A stretch of DNA of 64,000 nucleotides, from the NCBI GenBank assembly GCA_902589315.1, contig CACISK010000003.1:62001-126000 (forward strand). Reading direction: 5' to 3'. Positions 56,744 through 64,000 of the stretch are shown here, in pieces. The position numbers were made by a program, and so were the translations under genes. The notes beneath the pieces were generated by a model. That model had not been told where the DNA came from, searched no databases, and saw nothing but the letters and a program-made list of their open reading frames with translations. The number at the start of each line of letters is the position of its first letter. The first letter of the stretch is position 1. Origin of the DNA: an uncultured Pelagibacteraceae bacterium (lineage in GTDB: Bacteria; Pseudomonadota; Alphaproteobacteria; Pelagibacterales; Pelagibacteraceae).

Positions 56744-57982
56744 ATGAAAATAAAAAACATTTTAATTACATTTGTTTCTGCAATAGCATTATTATTTTCA
56801 ACTTCAGTTGTATCGTTTGCAAAAGTAGTTGGAGATAAGATTATTTTAGGTGCTGCAATTTCTTTAACTGGAAAATATTCATCTAATGGTGTTCATACTC
56901 AAAACGGCTATAACATGGCTGTTGACAGAATTAACAGCATGGGTGGAGTAAAAGTTGGAGGAAAAACTTATAAGTTTGACATTATTTATTACGATGATGA
57001 ATCAAACCCAAAAAGAGCAGCTCAGCTTGCAGAAAGATTAATCTCACAAGATAAAGTAGAGTTCATGCTTGGGCCATACAGTTCAGGTTTGACAAAAGCG
57101 ATTGCACCAGTAACAGAAAAATACGGTGTTCCAATGGTTGAGGCTAACGGTGCTTCTAGATCTTTATTTACTAAAGGTTACAAATATCTATTTGCGGTAT
57201 TAGCACCAGCAAACTTATATCTTGATGTAGCAATAAGAACAGCTGTTGAATTAAATGGTGGTAAAGGTGTAAGAATTGCACAAGCTTTTGAGCAAGATGC
57301 TTTCTCACAAGATGTAAGATTAGGTATTTTAGATGCTGCTAAAGAAACTGGATCTGAAATTATAATCGACGACAAACTTCCAAAAGAGCTTAATGATATG
57401 GCTGCTACATTAGTTAAAGTAAAACAAATGAAGCCAGATGTATTGGTTGTTTCAGGTCATACAAAAGGAGCTTTGACAGCTATAAGACAAATTTCAGAAA
57501 TGAAAGTTGACGTTCCAATGTTGGCAATGACACACTGTGATGCTGCAAAATTATCAAAGCAACATGGTAAAAATTCTCAATATGCATTATGCGCTTCTCA
57601 ATGGCATAAAACATTAACTTACAAAGATGACTTCTTTAAAGATGGTATGACATATGCGGCAGATTTTGAAAAAGAATTTGGCTATGATCCACCATATCAA
57701 TCTGCAGAGTCTTCAGCTGCACTGTTAGTATTTAAAGATGCTTTTGAAAGAGCTAATACTTTTGATCAGAAAAAAGTAAGAGATGCTCTTGCTGCAACTA
57801 ACATGCAAACATTCTATGGAAATATTAAATTTGCACCTGGTGGTCAAAATGTTGACAAACCAATGGTACTTTTCCAAGTAATGTGTGATGATGCTGGTAA
57901 GTGTGAAAATAAAGTTGTTGCTCCATTAAAATGGGCTTCAGCTGAGTTAATACACCCAGTACCAAAGTGGTCTGAAAGATAA
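56744..57982 (+). CDS. livK: Branched-chain amino acid ABC transporter substrate-binding protein (LivK-like)
   Basis: The 412-residue protein has a signal peptide (~1-26, SVVSFAK) and a type I periplasmic binding fold: GAAISLTGKYSSNGVHTQNGYNMAVDRIN, YYDDESNPKRAAQLAERLIS, FMLGPYSSGLTKAIAPV. It belongs to the Leu/Ile/Val-binding superfamily, although relatives bind amides, urea or other amino acids, so the ligand is not certain. A strong AAAGGGG site precedes the ATG by five bases. A hairpin terminator directly after the stop separates it from the permease genes, allowing excess binding protein. Confidence 0.93.
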   Translation: MKIKNILITFVSAIALLFSTSVVSFAKVVGDKIILGAAISLTGKYSSNGVHTQNGYNMAVDRINSMGGVKVGGKTYKFDIIYYDDESNPKRAAQLAERLISQDKVEFMLGPYSSGLTKAIAPVTEKYGVPMVEANGASRSLFTKGYKYLFAVLAPANLYLDVAIRTAVELNGGKGVRIAQAFEQDAFSQDVRLGILDAAKETGSEIIIDDKLPKELNDMAATLVKVKQMKPDVLVVSGHTKGALTAIRQISEMKVDVPMLAMTHCDAAKLSKQHGKNSQYALCASQWHKTLTYKDDFFKDGMTYAADFEKEFGYDPPYQSAESSAALLVFKDAFERANTFDQKKVRDALAATNMQTFYGNIKFAPGGQNVDKPMVLFQVMCDDAGKCENKVVAPLKWASAELIHPVPKWSER

Positions 57983-57993
57983 AAAAAAATAAT

Positions 57994-58024
57994 AAAGCCC
58001 CCTAGAAATAGGGGGCTTTTTTTT
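57994..58024 (+). terminator. Rho-independent terminator between livK and livH
   Basis: AAAGCCCCCTA (57994-58004) and TAGGGGGCTTT (58009-58019) form an 11-base-pair stem with a GAAA tetraloop, followed by a T-run (58017-58024). It is the only canonical intrinsic terminator I see in the window. Its place within the operon should lower expression of the permease and ATPase genes relative to livK. Confidence 0.92.
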
Positions 58025-58044
58025 ATAGAAATCAAAATTAAATT

Positions 58045-58938
58045 ATGGATTTTTTAGTCTTCCAATATCCAATGATAACCATTCAAGCATGTCTTGATGG
58101 ACTTTTACTTGGAATATTATTTGCATTAATTGCTTATGGAATGGCACTCCAATGGGGTGTTATGAATATAATTAACATTGCACAGGGAGACCTTGTTATA
58201 TTGGGTGGTTACATTGCATATTTTATGTATCTTTATGGTATTCATCCAGCCTGGGGAGTAATTGTCTCTCCTATAATTATGTATTTTGTTGGAATTGCAA
58301 TTTACAAATTAGTTATAAATAAAGTTGTCGACAGAGATCTTTTCATCTCAATATTAGCAACCTTTGGAATTAGTATTCTGTTTATGCAGTTAATGAACTT
58401 TGCATTTGGTGCAGATGTTGTATTGGCTAACTCAGGATATGGAACAACTATGTTATTTGATAATAATGTTGTTCTGCCAAACTCTAAAATATTTTCTGCT
58501 TTTATAAGTATTGTCTTTGCAATTTGTTTAGTAGTTTATATGAAAAGATCAAAATTAGGTCGTGCAATTAGAGCAACAGCTCAAAATGCAAGAGCCGCAA
58601 AGATTTTAGGTGTTGATACTGAAAAAGTTTATGCAGCAACCTTTGGAATAAATGCAGCATTATGTGGTGTAGCAGGAGCTTTAATTTCAATAACATTTAC
58701 CATTCATCCTTATATGGGATTACCCTACACTATAAGATCATTTATGATTGTAATTGTTGCTGGATTAGGAAATTTACCTGGAGTAGCTATGTCAGGTATG
58801 GGATTAGGAATATTTGAAGAATTTGCAGATTACATTCTTGGTACAGAATTTAGAATTGGTTCAGTATTTTTATTATTAGTTTTAATTTTAGTTTACAGAA
58901 GATTTAAACTTTCAAGAAAGAGAGAGTATTTAAAGTGA
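58045..58938 (+). CDS. livH: ABC transporter permease LivH
   Basis: The 297-residue membrane protein has about eight to nine segments and the LivH signatures IAYGMALQWGVMNIINIAQGD, RAIRATAQNARAAKILGVDTEKVY (the EAA-like cytoplasmic loop contacting the ATPases) and VAGLGNLPGVAMSGMGLGIFEE. It starts 20 bases after the terminator and overlaps the small next gene by four bases. Confidence 0.95.
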   Translation: MDFLVFQYPMITIQACLDGLLLGILFALIAYGMALQWGVMNIINIAQGDLVILGGYIAYFMYLYGIHPAWGVIVSPIIMYFVGIAIYKLVINKVVDRDLFISILATFGISILFMQLMNFAFGADVVLANSGYGTTMLFDNNVVLPNSKIFSAFISIVFAICLVVYMKRSKLGRAIRATAQNARAAKILGVDTEKVYAATFGINAALCGVAGALISITFTIHPYMGLPYTIRSFMIVIVAGLGNLPGVAMSGMGLGIFEEFADYILGTEFRIGSVFLLLVLILVYRRFKLSRKREYLK

Positions 58939-59117
58939 AAAAAACTAAAATTAAGGATGATAATGGCAACTTGATAGAAGTGGATATTGTCAAATTTAAA
59001 AAACATTTAGATCAATATCATTCAACAGGATCAAGTCTTCATGAAGAAAACGGACATTATTTTACAGTTGATAAAGATTTTAGAGATAAAATAGAGAGTT
59101 TATATGAACAAAAATAG
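58935..59117 (+). CDS. 60-residue soluble protein between livH and livM, unknown function
   Basis: The product is hydrophilic (MKKTKIKDDNGNLIEVDIVK...) with no signal peptide or membrane segment. It starts with GTG inside the livH stop (four-base overlap) and its stop lies 14 bases inside livM, so all three are coupled. I recognise no family. The tight overlaps on both sides argue that it is a real gene, not noise. Regulation or assembly of the transporter is possible. Confidence 0.7.
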   Translation: MKKTKIKDDNGNLIEVDIVKFKKHLDQYHSTGSSLHEENGHYFTVDKDFRDKIESLYEQK

Positions 59118-60156
59118 TTGGATCTTGTACATAGGAATTTTGGTATTTGGTTTAGTAGCGCCATTTATTTTTCCAGCTTTTAAAGTTCAATTATCAATTC
59201 TGTGTGTATTAATCGTTCTTGCAACTACTTGGAACATCCAAGGTGGTGAAATGGGTTATAATTCGTTTGGAAATATTCTTTTTTATGGTTTAGGGATGTA
59301 TCTTTGTGCATCTGTTCAGGTTGGTATGTTTTTTCCATTAGCTGAATGGACTGAAAGTGGAGGAGAAAAAACTTTCGTTCACACACCTTCTCAATTTTTT
59401 CAAGGCATGGCAGCTGGACTTGTAGTTGCGGCAGTAGTCCCTACAATAGTTGCAGGATTAATTGGTTATTCAATTTTAGGATTGAGAGGTCATTACTTTG
59501 CAATTTGTACATTGGGTTTAGGAGTTGCAGCAGGTGAAATTTCTGGAGGTATTGAAATTATTGGAGCTGGACAGGGCTTTACCACTCCTCCTTTTCCAAA
59601 CATAGGTGGTTTAGAGGCAAGAGGTGAATTTTTTTATTTTTTAAGTTTCGGCGCACTGGTACTCACATTCATTGCTGTAAGAGCAATTTACACAACAAGA
59701 TTTAGATTAATTCTGAATGCGATCAGAGATAATGAAGACAAGGCTGAAGCAATGGGAATAGAGACTATGAAATATAAAATTTCTGGATGGATGATCTCAG
59801 CTTTCTTTTGTGGTCTTGCTGGTGGAATAATGGGAGGTTTAGTTGGTTACATAGACTCAACTGATGTTGCATTTGATGGAAGAGAAATGGGAGTATTCAT
59901 GGTTTTGATGGCAATCCTTGGAGGTAAGGGGACTTTATGGGGCCCAATTATTGGTGCAACTTTATTTCACTTTTTTAAAGAAGGTTTTTGGACATTCTTC
60001 CTTGGATGGCAGTATGTTGCATTAGGGGTTTTAATTGTTGTTATAGTTATTTATTTTCCTGAAGGTCTGATGGGATGGTTAAGAGAAAAATATCCAGAAA
60101 GATTTGGTGAAGTTGTTGATGAAGCTGATCGAAAAGCACAGGTGGAGCTAAAATGA
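59104..60156 (+). CDS. livM: ABC transporter permease LivM
   Basis: The 350-residue membrane protein has about nine to ten segments and LivM signatures: TWNIQGGEMGYNSFGNILFYG, GLRGHYFAICTLGLGVA, LILNAIRDNEDKAEAMGIETMKYK (EAA-like loop) and MVLMAILGGKGTLWGPIIGA. An extra periplasmic loop of about 25 residues (AEWTESGGEKTFVHTPSQFF) follows the second or third segment. It pairs with LivH to form the pore and overlaps livG by four bases. Confidence 0.95.
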   Translation: MNKNSWILYIGILVFGLVAPFIFPAFKVQLSILCVLIVLATTWNIQGGEMGYNSFGNILFYGLGMYLCASVQVGMFFPLAEWTESGGEKTFVHTPSQFFQGMAAGLVVAAVVPTIVAGLIGYSILGLRGHYFAICTLGLGVAAGEISGGIEIIGAGQGFTTPPFPNIGGLEARGEFFYFLSFGALVLTFIAVRAIYTTRFRLILNAIRDNEDKAEAMGIETMKYKISGWMISAFFCGLAGGIMGGLVGYIDSTDVAFDGREMGVFMVLMAILGGKGTLWGPIIGATLFHFFKEGFWTFFLGWQYVALGVLIVVIVIYFPEGLMGWLREKYPERFGEVVDEADRKAQVELK

Positions 60157-60893
60157 GCATTTTAGAAGTCAACAATGTAAGTAAATCATTTGGTGGTGTT
60201 AAAGCTAATGTAGATATTTCAATGTCGGTTGAAAAAGGAAAGATAGTTGGTCTTATTGGACCTAATGGATCTGGTAAAACTACTTTATTTAATTCAATAG
60301 TTGGTACTTATCCAATAGATAATGGTTCAATTAAGTTCAATGGAAAAGAAGTATCTGAATTACCGGTACCAGTAATTGCAAAATTGGGATTATTGAGAAC
60401 ATTTCAACAAACTAGAATCTATGGAAAATTAAACTGTGTAGATAACATGCTTATCAGTCACAAAGGTAGTGATGAAAGTTTGTTTAAAATTTTCTCTAAA
60501 ATTCCAAAAGAGCTCACAGAAAAAGCTGAAAACTTACTTAATTTTGTTGGATTGTATCAAAAAAGAAAACTCAGGGCAGGTGACCTATCTTTTGGTCAGC
60601 AAAAATTATTAGAACTTGCAATGGCACTAATGAATGAACCAGAAATGCTACTATTAGATGAGCCAACAGCAGGTATTAATCCTACTTTAATTAATGGAAT
60701 TATTGATAGACTAATCAAAGTTAATCAAGATTTTGGAATAACATTACTTGTTATTGAGCACAATATGAGAGTGATTATGCAATTAGCTGAAGACATATTT
60801 TGTCTTGCACATGGTAAAATGCTTGCAAATGGTACTCCTGAAGAAATTAAAAATGATAAAAGAGTAGTTGATGCATATTTGGGGGCTCAATAA
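60153..60893 (+). CDS. livG: ABC transporter ATP-binding protein LivG
   Basis: The 246-residue ATPase has Walker A GPNGSGKTT, Q-loop RTFQQTRIYGKL, signature LSFGQQKLLELAMAL, Walker B LLLDEPTAGINP and H-loop LLVIEHNMRVIMQLAED. It energises LivH/LivM with LivF. It overlaps livM by four bases and livF by one. Confidence 0.96.
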   Translation: MSILEVNNVSKSFGGVKANVDISMSVEKGKIVGLIGPNGSGKTTLFNSIVGTYPIDNGSIKFNGKEVSELPVPVIAKLGLLRTFQQTRIYGKLNCVDNMLISHKGSDESLFKIFSKIPKELTEKAENLLNFVGLYQKRKLRAGDLSFGQQKLLELAMALMNEPEMLLLDEPTAGINPTLINGIIDRLIKVNQDFGITLLVIEHNMRVIMQLAEDIFCLAHGKMLANGTPEEIKNDKRVVDAYLGAQ

Positions 60894-61678
60894 TGTCTAA
60901 TCAATATGAAGTTTTGGGAAAAGCACCTGTTGCAGAAGATTTAAAAAACTTATCTTCTGAAGATATTCATTTAACAATAAAAAATTTGAATGCTGGATAT
61001 GGTAAAATGGAAATTTTACATAATTTTGATTTATTTGTAAGCAAAGCTCAATCTTTATGCTTAATTGGTCCAAATGGAGCAGGCAAATCAACAATACTTC
61101 ACTCAATATATGGATTTACAAATATTTTCTCAGGTAAAATAGAAATTGATGGAAAAGAAATAACAAAATTAACCCCAGCTGAAAAATTAAAAACGGTTGG
61201 CATAGCTTATATTCTGCAAGATAATTCAGTTTTTCCAGATATGACTGTTGAAGAAAATTTGTTAATGGGTGGTTTTATCAAAGATAAAACAGAAGAGTCA
61301 TATCAAGAAGCAGAAAAGATTTTAGACAAATATGAAAGATTAAGGAATAGAAGAAATCAACCAGCAAAAGTTTTATCAGGTGGAGAAAGAAGATTACTGG
61401 AAATATCTAGAGCCTTAGTAATGAAACCTTCTGTTCTTTTAGTTGATGAACCTTCTATTGGATTAGAGCCAAAATATATTGATATGGTATTTGAAATTTT
61501 AGGTGACTTACAAAAAAATGAAAAGAAAACAATTATTCTAGTAGAGCAAAATGCCAAAAAAGGTTTAGAGTTTTCTGATATTGGATATGTATTAGTATCT
61601 GGTCAAACGGCAATAGCCGGAAGAGGTGATGATTTACTTAAAAATGATGATGTTGGACGTCTATTCCTAGGCGGATGA
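60893..61678 (+). CDS. livF: ABC transporter ATP-binding protein LivF
   Basis: The 261-residue ATPase has Walker A GPNGAGKST, Q-loop YILQDNSVFPDMTVEENL, signature LSGGERRLLEISRAL, Walker B VLLVDEPSIGLEP and H-loop ILVEQNAKKGLE. An N-terminal extension of about 25 residues precedes the ABC core. It overlaps livG by one base and the AzlC gene by four. Confidence 0.95.
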   Translation: MSNQYEVLGKAPVAEDLKNLSSEDIHLTIKNLNAGYGKMEILHNFDLFVSKAQSLCLIGPNGAGKSTILHSIYGFTNIFSGKIEIDGKEITKLTPAEKLKTVGIAYILQDNSVFPDMTVEENLLMGGFIKDKTEESYQEAEKILDKYERLRNRRNQPAKVLSGGERRLLEISRALVMKPSVLLVDEPSIGLEPKYIDMVFEILGDLQKNEKKTIILVEQNAKKGLEFSDIGYVLVSGQTAIAGRGDDLLKNDDVGRLFLGG

Positions 61679-62379
61679 TTAACACAAAATATTTTTTAAA
61701 AGGAATTCTTTGTGCAAAAGAATTTGATAGCCCTGCAATTGCTCTTGGTTTAAGCTTTTTAGCAATTGGTGCTTTATTAAAAAATTTAGGTTTCACAATT
61801 CAAGAAAGTATTTTTTCTACTTTTTTAACTTATGCATTACCTGGTTCACTTGTGATGGCAGAATCGATTTTGATTGGAGTTTCGTTACTTAATTTATTTT
61901 TTGCAGTTTGGTTAGTGAATGCAAGATTGTATCCGATGACTGTATCTTTAATGCCATTATTAAAACATCAAAGCCAACCGAGATGGAAGTATTATCTTTC
62001 ATCTCATTTTGTTGCAGTATCTTCATGGTTAATTCTTAAAAACAATTATAAAGATATTGAAAAAAAATATAGAGTCGACTTTTGGATAGGAATTGGAACT
62101 GCAACTTGGTTGATAGCAATTTTTTCAACTGTGTTAGGTTATTACTCTGCTGATTTCTTAAATAGAGAAATGATGATTGGACTAGCTATAATTAATCCAA
62201 TTTATTTTACTTGCACAATGATAGGGGTGATGAAGTCTATACAATTAAATGTTTCAATAATTTTAGGAGCTATCTTAGGACCTTTATTTTATCTTATTAG
62301 TCCTGATTGGTGTGTTTTGATTGGTGGGTTTATTGCTGGAACTGTTGCTTTTGTAATAGGAGAGAAAAATGTCAGCTAA
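61675..62379 (+). CDS. azlC: AzlC-family branched-chain amino acid exporter, large subunit
   Basis: The 234-residue membrane protein shows AzlC features: SPAIALGLSFLAIGALLKNLGF, LVMAESILIGVSLLNLFFAVWLVNARLYPM and conserved central segments. AzlC with AzlD exports branched-chain amino acids. It follows livF with a four-base overlap, so uptake and efflux genes share one transcript. It overlaps azlD by 11 bases. Confidence 0.9.
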   Translation: MINTKYFLKGILCAKEFDSPAIALGLSFLAIGALLKNLGFTIQESIFSTFLTYALPGSLVMAESILIGVSLLNLFFAVWLVNARLYPMTVSLMPLLKHQSQPRWKYYLSSHFVAVSSWLILKNNYKDIEKKYRVDFWIGIGTATWLIAIFSTVLGYYSADFLNREMMIGLAIINPIYFTCTMIGVMKSIQLNVSIILGAILGPLFYLISPDWCVLIGGFIAGTVAFVIGEKNVS

Positions 62380-62695
62380 TGTTGTTTTAATAATAGTTAT
62401 TACATCTTTAGCAACTTATATCTCAAGGTTTTTAGGAGCTTTCACATCTGAAATAATAGATGAAAATACTAAAATATATAGGTGGTTTAATTATTTAGCG
62501 TATTCGACATTGGCTGCTCTAATTTCTAGAATGATAATATTTCCAGCTGGTGCACTTTCTGATAGTAATTATTTATCTAGATTTATTGTTGTATTTTTAG
62601 CAATAATAATTTTTAAATTAACTAGAAATAATTTAGTTTACCCAACTTTATTCTCTGCTATCATTATGTTTTTATTAAGTAGCTTTACGATATAA
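62369..62695 (+). CDS. azlD: AzlD-family branched-chain amino acid exporter, small subunit
   Basis: The 108-residue protein has about four membrane segments with the AzlD pattern TYISRFLGAF, WFNYLAYSTLAALISRMI. It is the partner of AzlC, with an 11-base overlap. The pentapeptide-repeat gene starts directly after its stop. Confidence 0.87.
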   Translation: MSANVVLIIVITSLATYISRFLGAFTSEIIDENTKIYRWFNYLAYSTLAALISRMIIFPAGALSDSNYLSRFIVVFLAIIIFKLTRNNLVYPTLFSAIIMFLLSSFTI

Positions 62696-63202
62696 ATGAA
62701 AAAAATTATTTTACTATTTTTCTTGATTTTAATACCAGGTATTTCACAAGCAGCATGTGACGATCCTTTAACCGATGGTGTTGATTATACTAACTGTAGA
62801 TTTTCAGATGGACAAGATTTACAAGGCAGTTATTTGCCCAACTCAAATTTATCATTTGCAAGTTTTATACAAGTAAATTTTGATAAAAGTATTATGATGA
62901 CATCAAATTTGTCATTTGGAACTTTTCCAGAGTCAACATTTGTAAGAGCTAACTTGTATGAGTCAACTCTCGTTGGTGGAAATTTTGAAAAAGCTAATTT
63001 TACAGGAGCAAATATGACGAGGGTTGACTTTATGGGCTCAACATTAATTGAAGCAAATTTTCAAAATGCAAATCTAATGGAAGCTAATTTTACCTCGTCA
63101 AATATGACCAATGCTAATTTTGATGGAGCAAATTTAATTGGAGCAACATGGACTAACGGTGAAACATGTGGACCAAATTCAATTGGAGTTTGTAATAAAT
63201 AA
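62696..63202 (+). CDS. Secreted pentapeptide-repeat protein
   Basis: The 168-residue protein has a signal peptide (~1-19, SQAA) and residues ~25-150 in pentapeptide repeats of the A(N/D)(L/F)xx type (NFEKANFTGANMTRVDF, ANFQNANLMEANF), folding as a right-handed quadrilateral beta-helix. Cys pairs lie at each end (ACDDP, NCRF; TCGPN, VCNK). Function is unknown; it should be periplasmic. It abuts azlD without a gap. Confidence 0.83.
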   Translation: MKKIILLFFLILIPGISQAACDDPLTDGVDYTNCRFSDGQDLQGSYLPNSNLSFASFIQVNFDKSIMMTSNLSFGTFPESTFVRANLYESTLVGGNFEKANFTGANMTRVDFMGSTLIEANFQNANLMEANFTSSNMTNANFDGANLIGATWTNGETCGPNSIGVCNK

Positions 63203-63207
63203 TTATA

Positions 63208-64000
63208 ATGGATAGCTTAGATACTATTCAAGGGTTTGATATTTCATTTAGTGATTATTCCAAAAGAATAATAAATATTAAAATTGAAGATGAAATTATA
63301 GATAAACTAATATTTCCTTTTAAAAAATTTGATATTACAGCTCTTGAATATAAACCTTTTACTAGATTTACACTTGCAAAATCTTTAGATGATTCAACAG
63401 GTGGAAAGCTAGGAAAATTTATAAACTCTATATTGAGAGATAGAGATACAGGTTGTTTTATTATAGGGCCTAAAAATAAATCTAAAAAAATTGATAACAA
63501 TTTTCTTATTAAACTATCAACAGCTGTAACACACTTACTAGGTAATCCAAATTTTGATTCAATGGCTGGAAAATATTATGCAAGATTTCATGTTAAACAT
63601 GAGGACAATAGCGATTCATATCTTAGAAAAGCATATACAAATATGGATCTTCATACTGATGGTACTTATGTTAAAGAAAAAACTGACTGGTTATTAATGT
63701 TAAAAATGGAGGAAGAAAATGTACAAGGTGGAGAAACTGCAATGTTGCACCTTGATGATTGGGAACATTTAGATAGCTTAACTAATGATAAAGTTGGAAA
63801 ACAAAAATTTATATGGGGTTCTCCAAAAAGTAAAAATGTTGACTATAAAGTAGAACATCCTGTTTTTTCAGAAGACGAAAATGGAAAGCCACAAATTTCT
63901 TACATAGACCAATTTCCTGAGCCTAAAAATATGGAACAAGGACTATTTCTACAAAAATTATCAGACTCTTTAGAGGGAAGTCAAAAAAAGATTGTAATGC
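63208..64000 (+). CDS. glaH: Glutarate 2-hydroxylase CsiD/GlaH (3' end outside window)
   Basis: The partial 264-residue product closely follows GlaH/CsiD as I recall it: YYARFHVKHEDNSDSYLR, MDLHTDGTYV with the Fe(II) ligands His-x-Asp, GGETAMLHLDDWEHLD, and SYIDQFPEPKNMEQG. It converts glutarate to L-2-hydroxyglutarate with 2-oxoglutarate and O2, in lysine/glutarate breakdown. The frame is open to the last base, so the distal iron ligand His is not visible. It starts six bases after the pentapeptide gene, with no visible Shine-Dalgarno site. Confidence 0.93.
   Translation, partial: MDSLDTIQGFDISFSDYSKRIINIKIEDEIIDKLIFPFKKFDITALEYKPFTRFTLAKSLDDSTGGKLGKFINSILRDRDTGCFIIGPKNKSKKIDNNFLIKLSTAVTHLLGNPNFDSMAGKYYARFHVKHEDNSDSYLRKAYTNMDLHTDGTYVKEKTDWLLMLKMEEENVQGGETAMLHLDDWEHLDSLTNDKVGKQKFIWGSPKSKNVDYKVEHPVFSEDENGKPQISYIDQFPEPKNMEQGLFLQKLSDSLEGSQKKIVM

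Overview
The window looks like a piece of a streamlined marine alphaproteobacterium, most probably SAR11 (Pelagibacterales). The reasons are very low GC (about 30 % by eye), almost no intergenic DNA (no gap above 170 bases), many 1-14 base gene overlaps, and SAR11-like gene content: compact ilvIHC-leuA, a complete type IV pilus set, amino-acid ABC transport, and CsiD/GlaH-type glutarate hydroxylase. The taxonomic call is an inference from composition and gene content; no rRNA or tRNA gene is visible.

Layout. 1-7174: 3' part of a DegP/HtrA protease, miaA, then branched-chain amino acid synthesis (ilvI, ilvH, ilvC, leuA). 7179-12644: rod-shape and elongasome operon mreB-mreC-mreD-mrdA-rodA. 12645-19825: a signalling block with a cytosolic GAF-SpoIIE phosphatase (minus strand), prepilin peptidase pilD, a membrane CHASE2-SpoIIE phosphatase, a TPR/beta-barrel outer-membrane protein and a FecR-domain protein. 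19906-23580: MoxR ATPase, DUF58 and transglutaminase (TgpA-like) trio. 23569-26217: an autotransporter-like beta-helix protein. 26233-34722 (minus): pilY1, a small secreted protein, minor pilins pilX, pilW, pilV, fimT, and pilT. 34849-42177 (plus): a pilM-pilN gene fusion, pilO, pilP, pilQ, pilB, pilC. 42174-42905 (minus): an RsbW-like kinase and an RsbV-like STAS protein. 43048-44202: major pilin, second pilin and a small membrane protein. 44270-46420: an ammonium transporter fused to a SpoIIE phosphatase. 46493-55927: metabolic and envelope genes (DadA-like oxidoreductase, EamA transporter, hydroxyacid dehydrogenase, AceE, HDAC-like deacetylase, MsrB, an inverse-autotransporter barrel with a secreted partner, glutaredoxin, DUF2805). 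56045-64000: LysE exporter with a switch-like leader, a complete Liv-type ABC transporter with an intercistronic terminator, AzlCD exporter, pentapeptide-repeat protein and the 5' part of glutarate 2-hydroxylase.

How it may work together. The most interesting feature is a probable partner-switching network built into the pilus region. Three SpoIIE-type phosphatases have three different inputs: GAF (cytosolic), CHASE2 (periplasmic) and Amt (ammonium). They lie around a single RsbV/RsbW pair placed between pilC and pilA, and no sigma factor is present. I infer that external ammonium, envelope state and a cytosolic signal could converge on one STAS protein that controls the pilus or its expression. 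This is a hypothesis from domain content and gene order only.

Several genes have a -10-like hexamer placed so that transcription would begin at, or one base before, the start codon. This suggests leaderless mRNAs, while ilvC, the major pilin and livK carry clear Shine-Dalgarno sequences.
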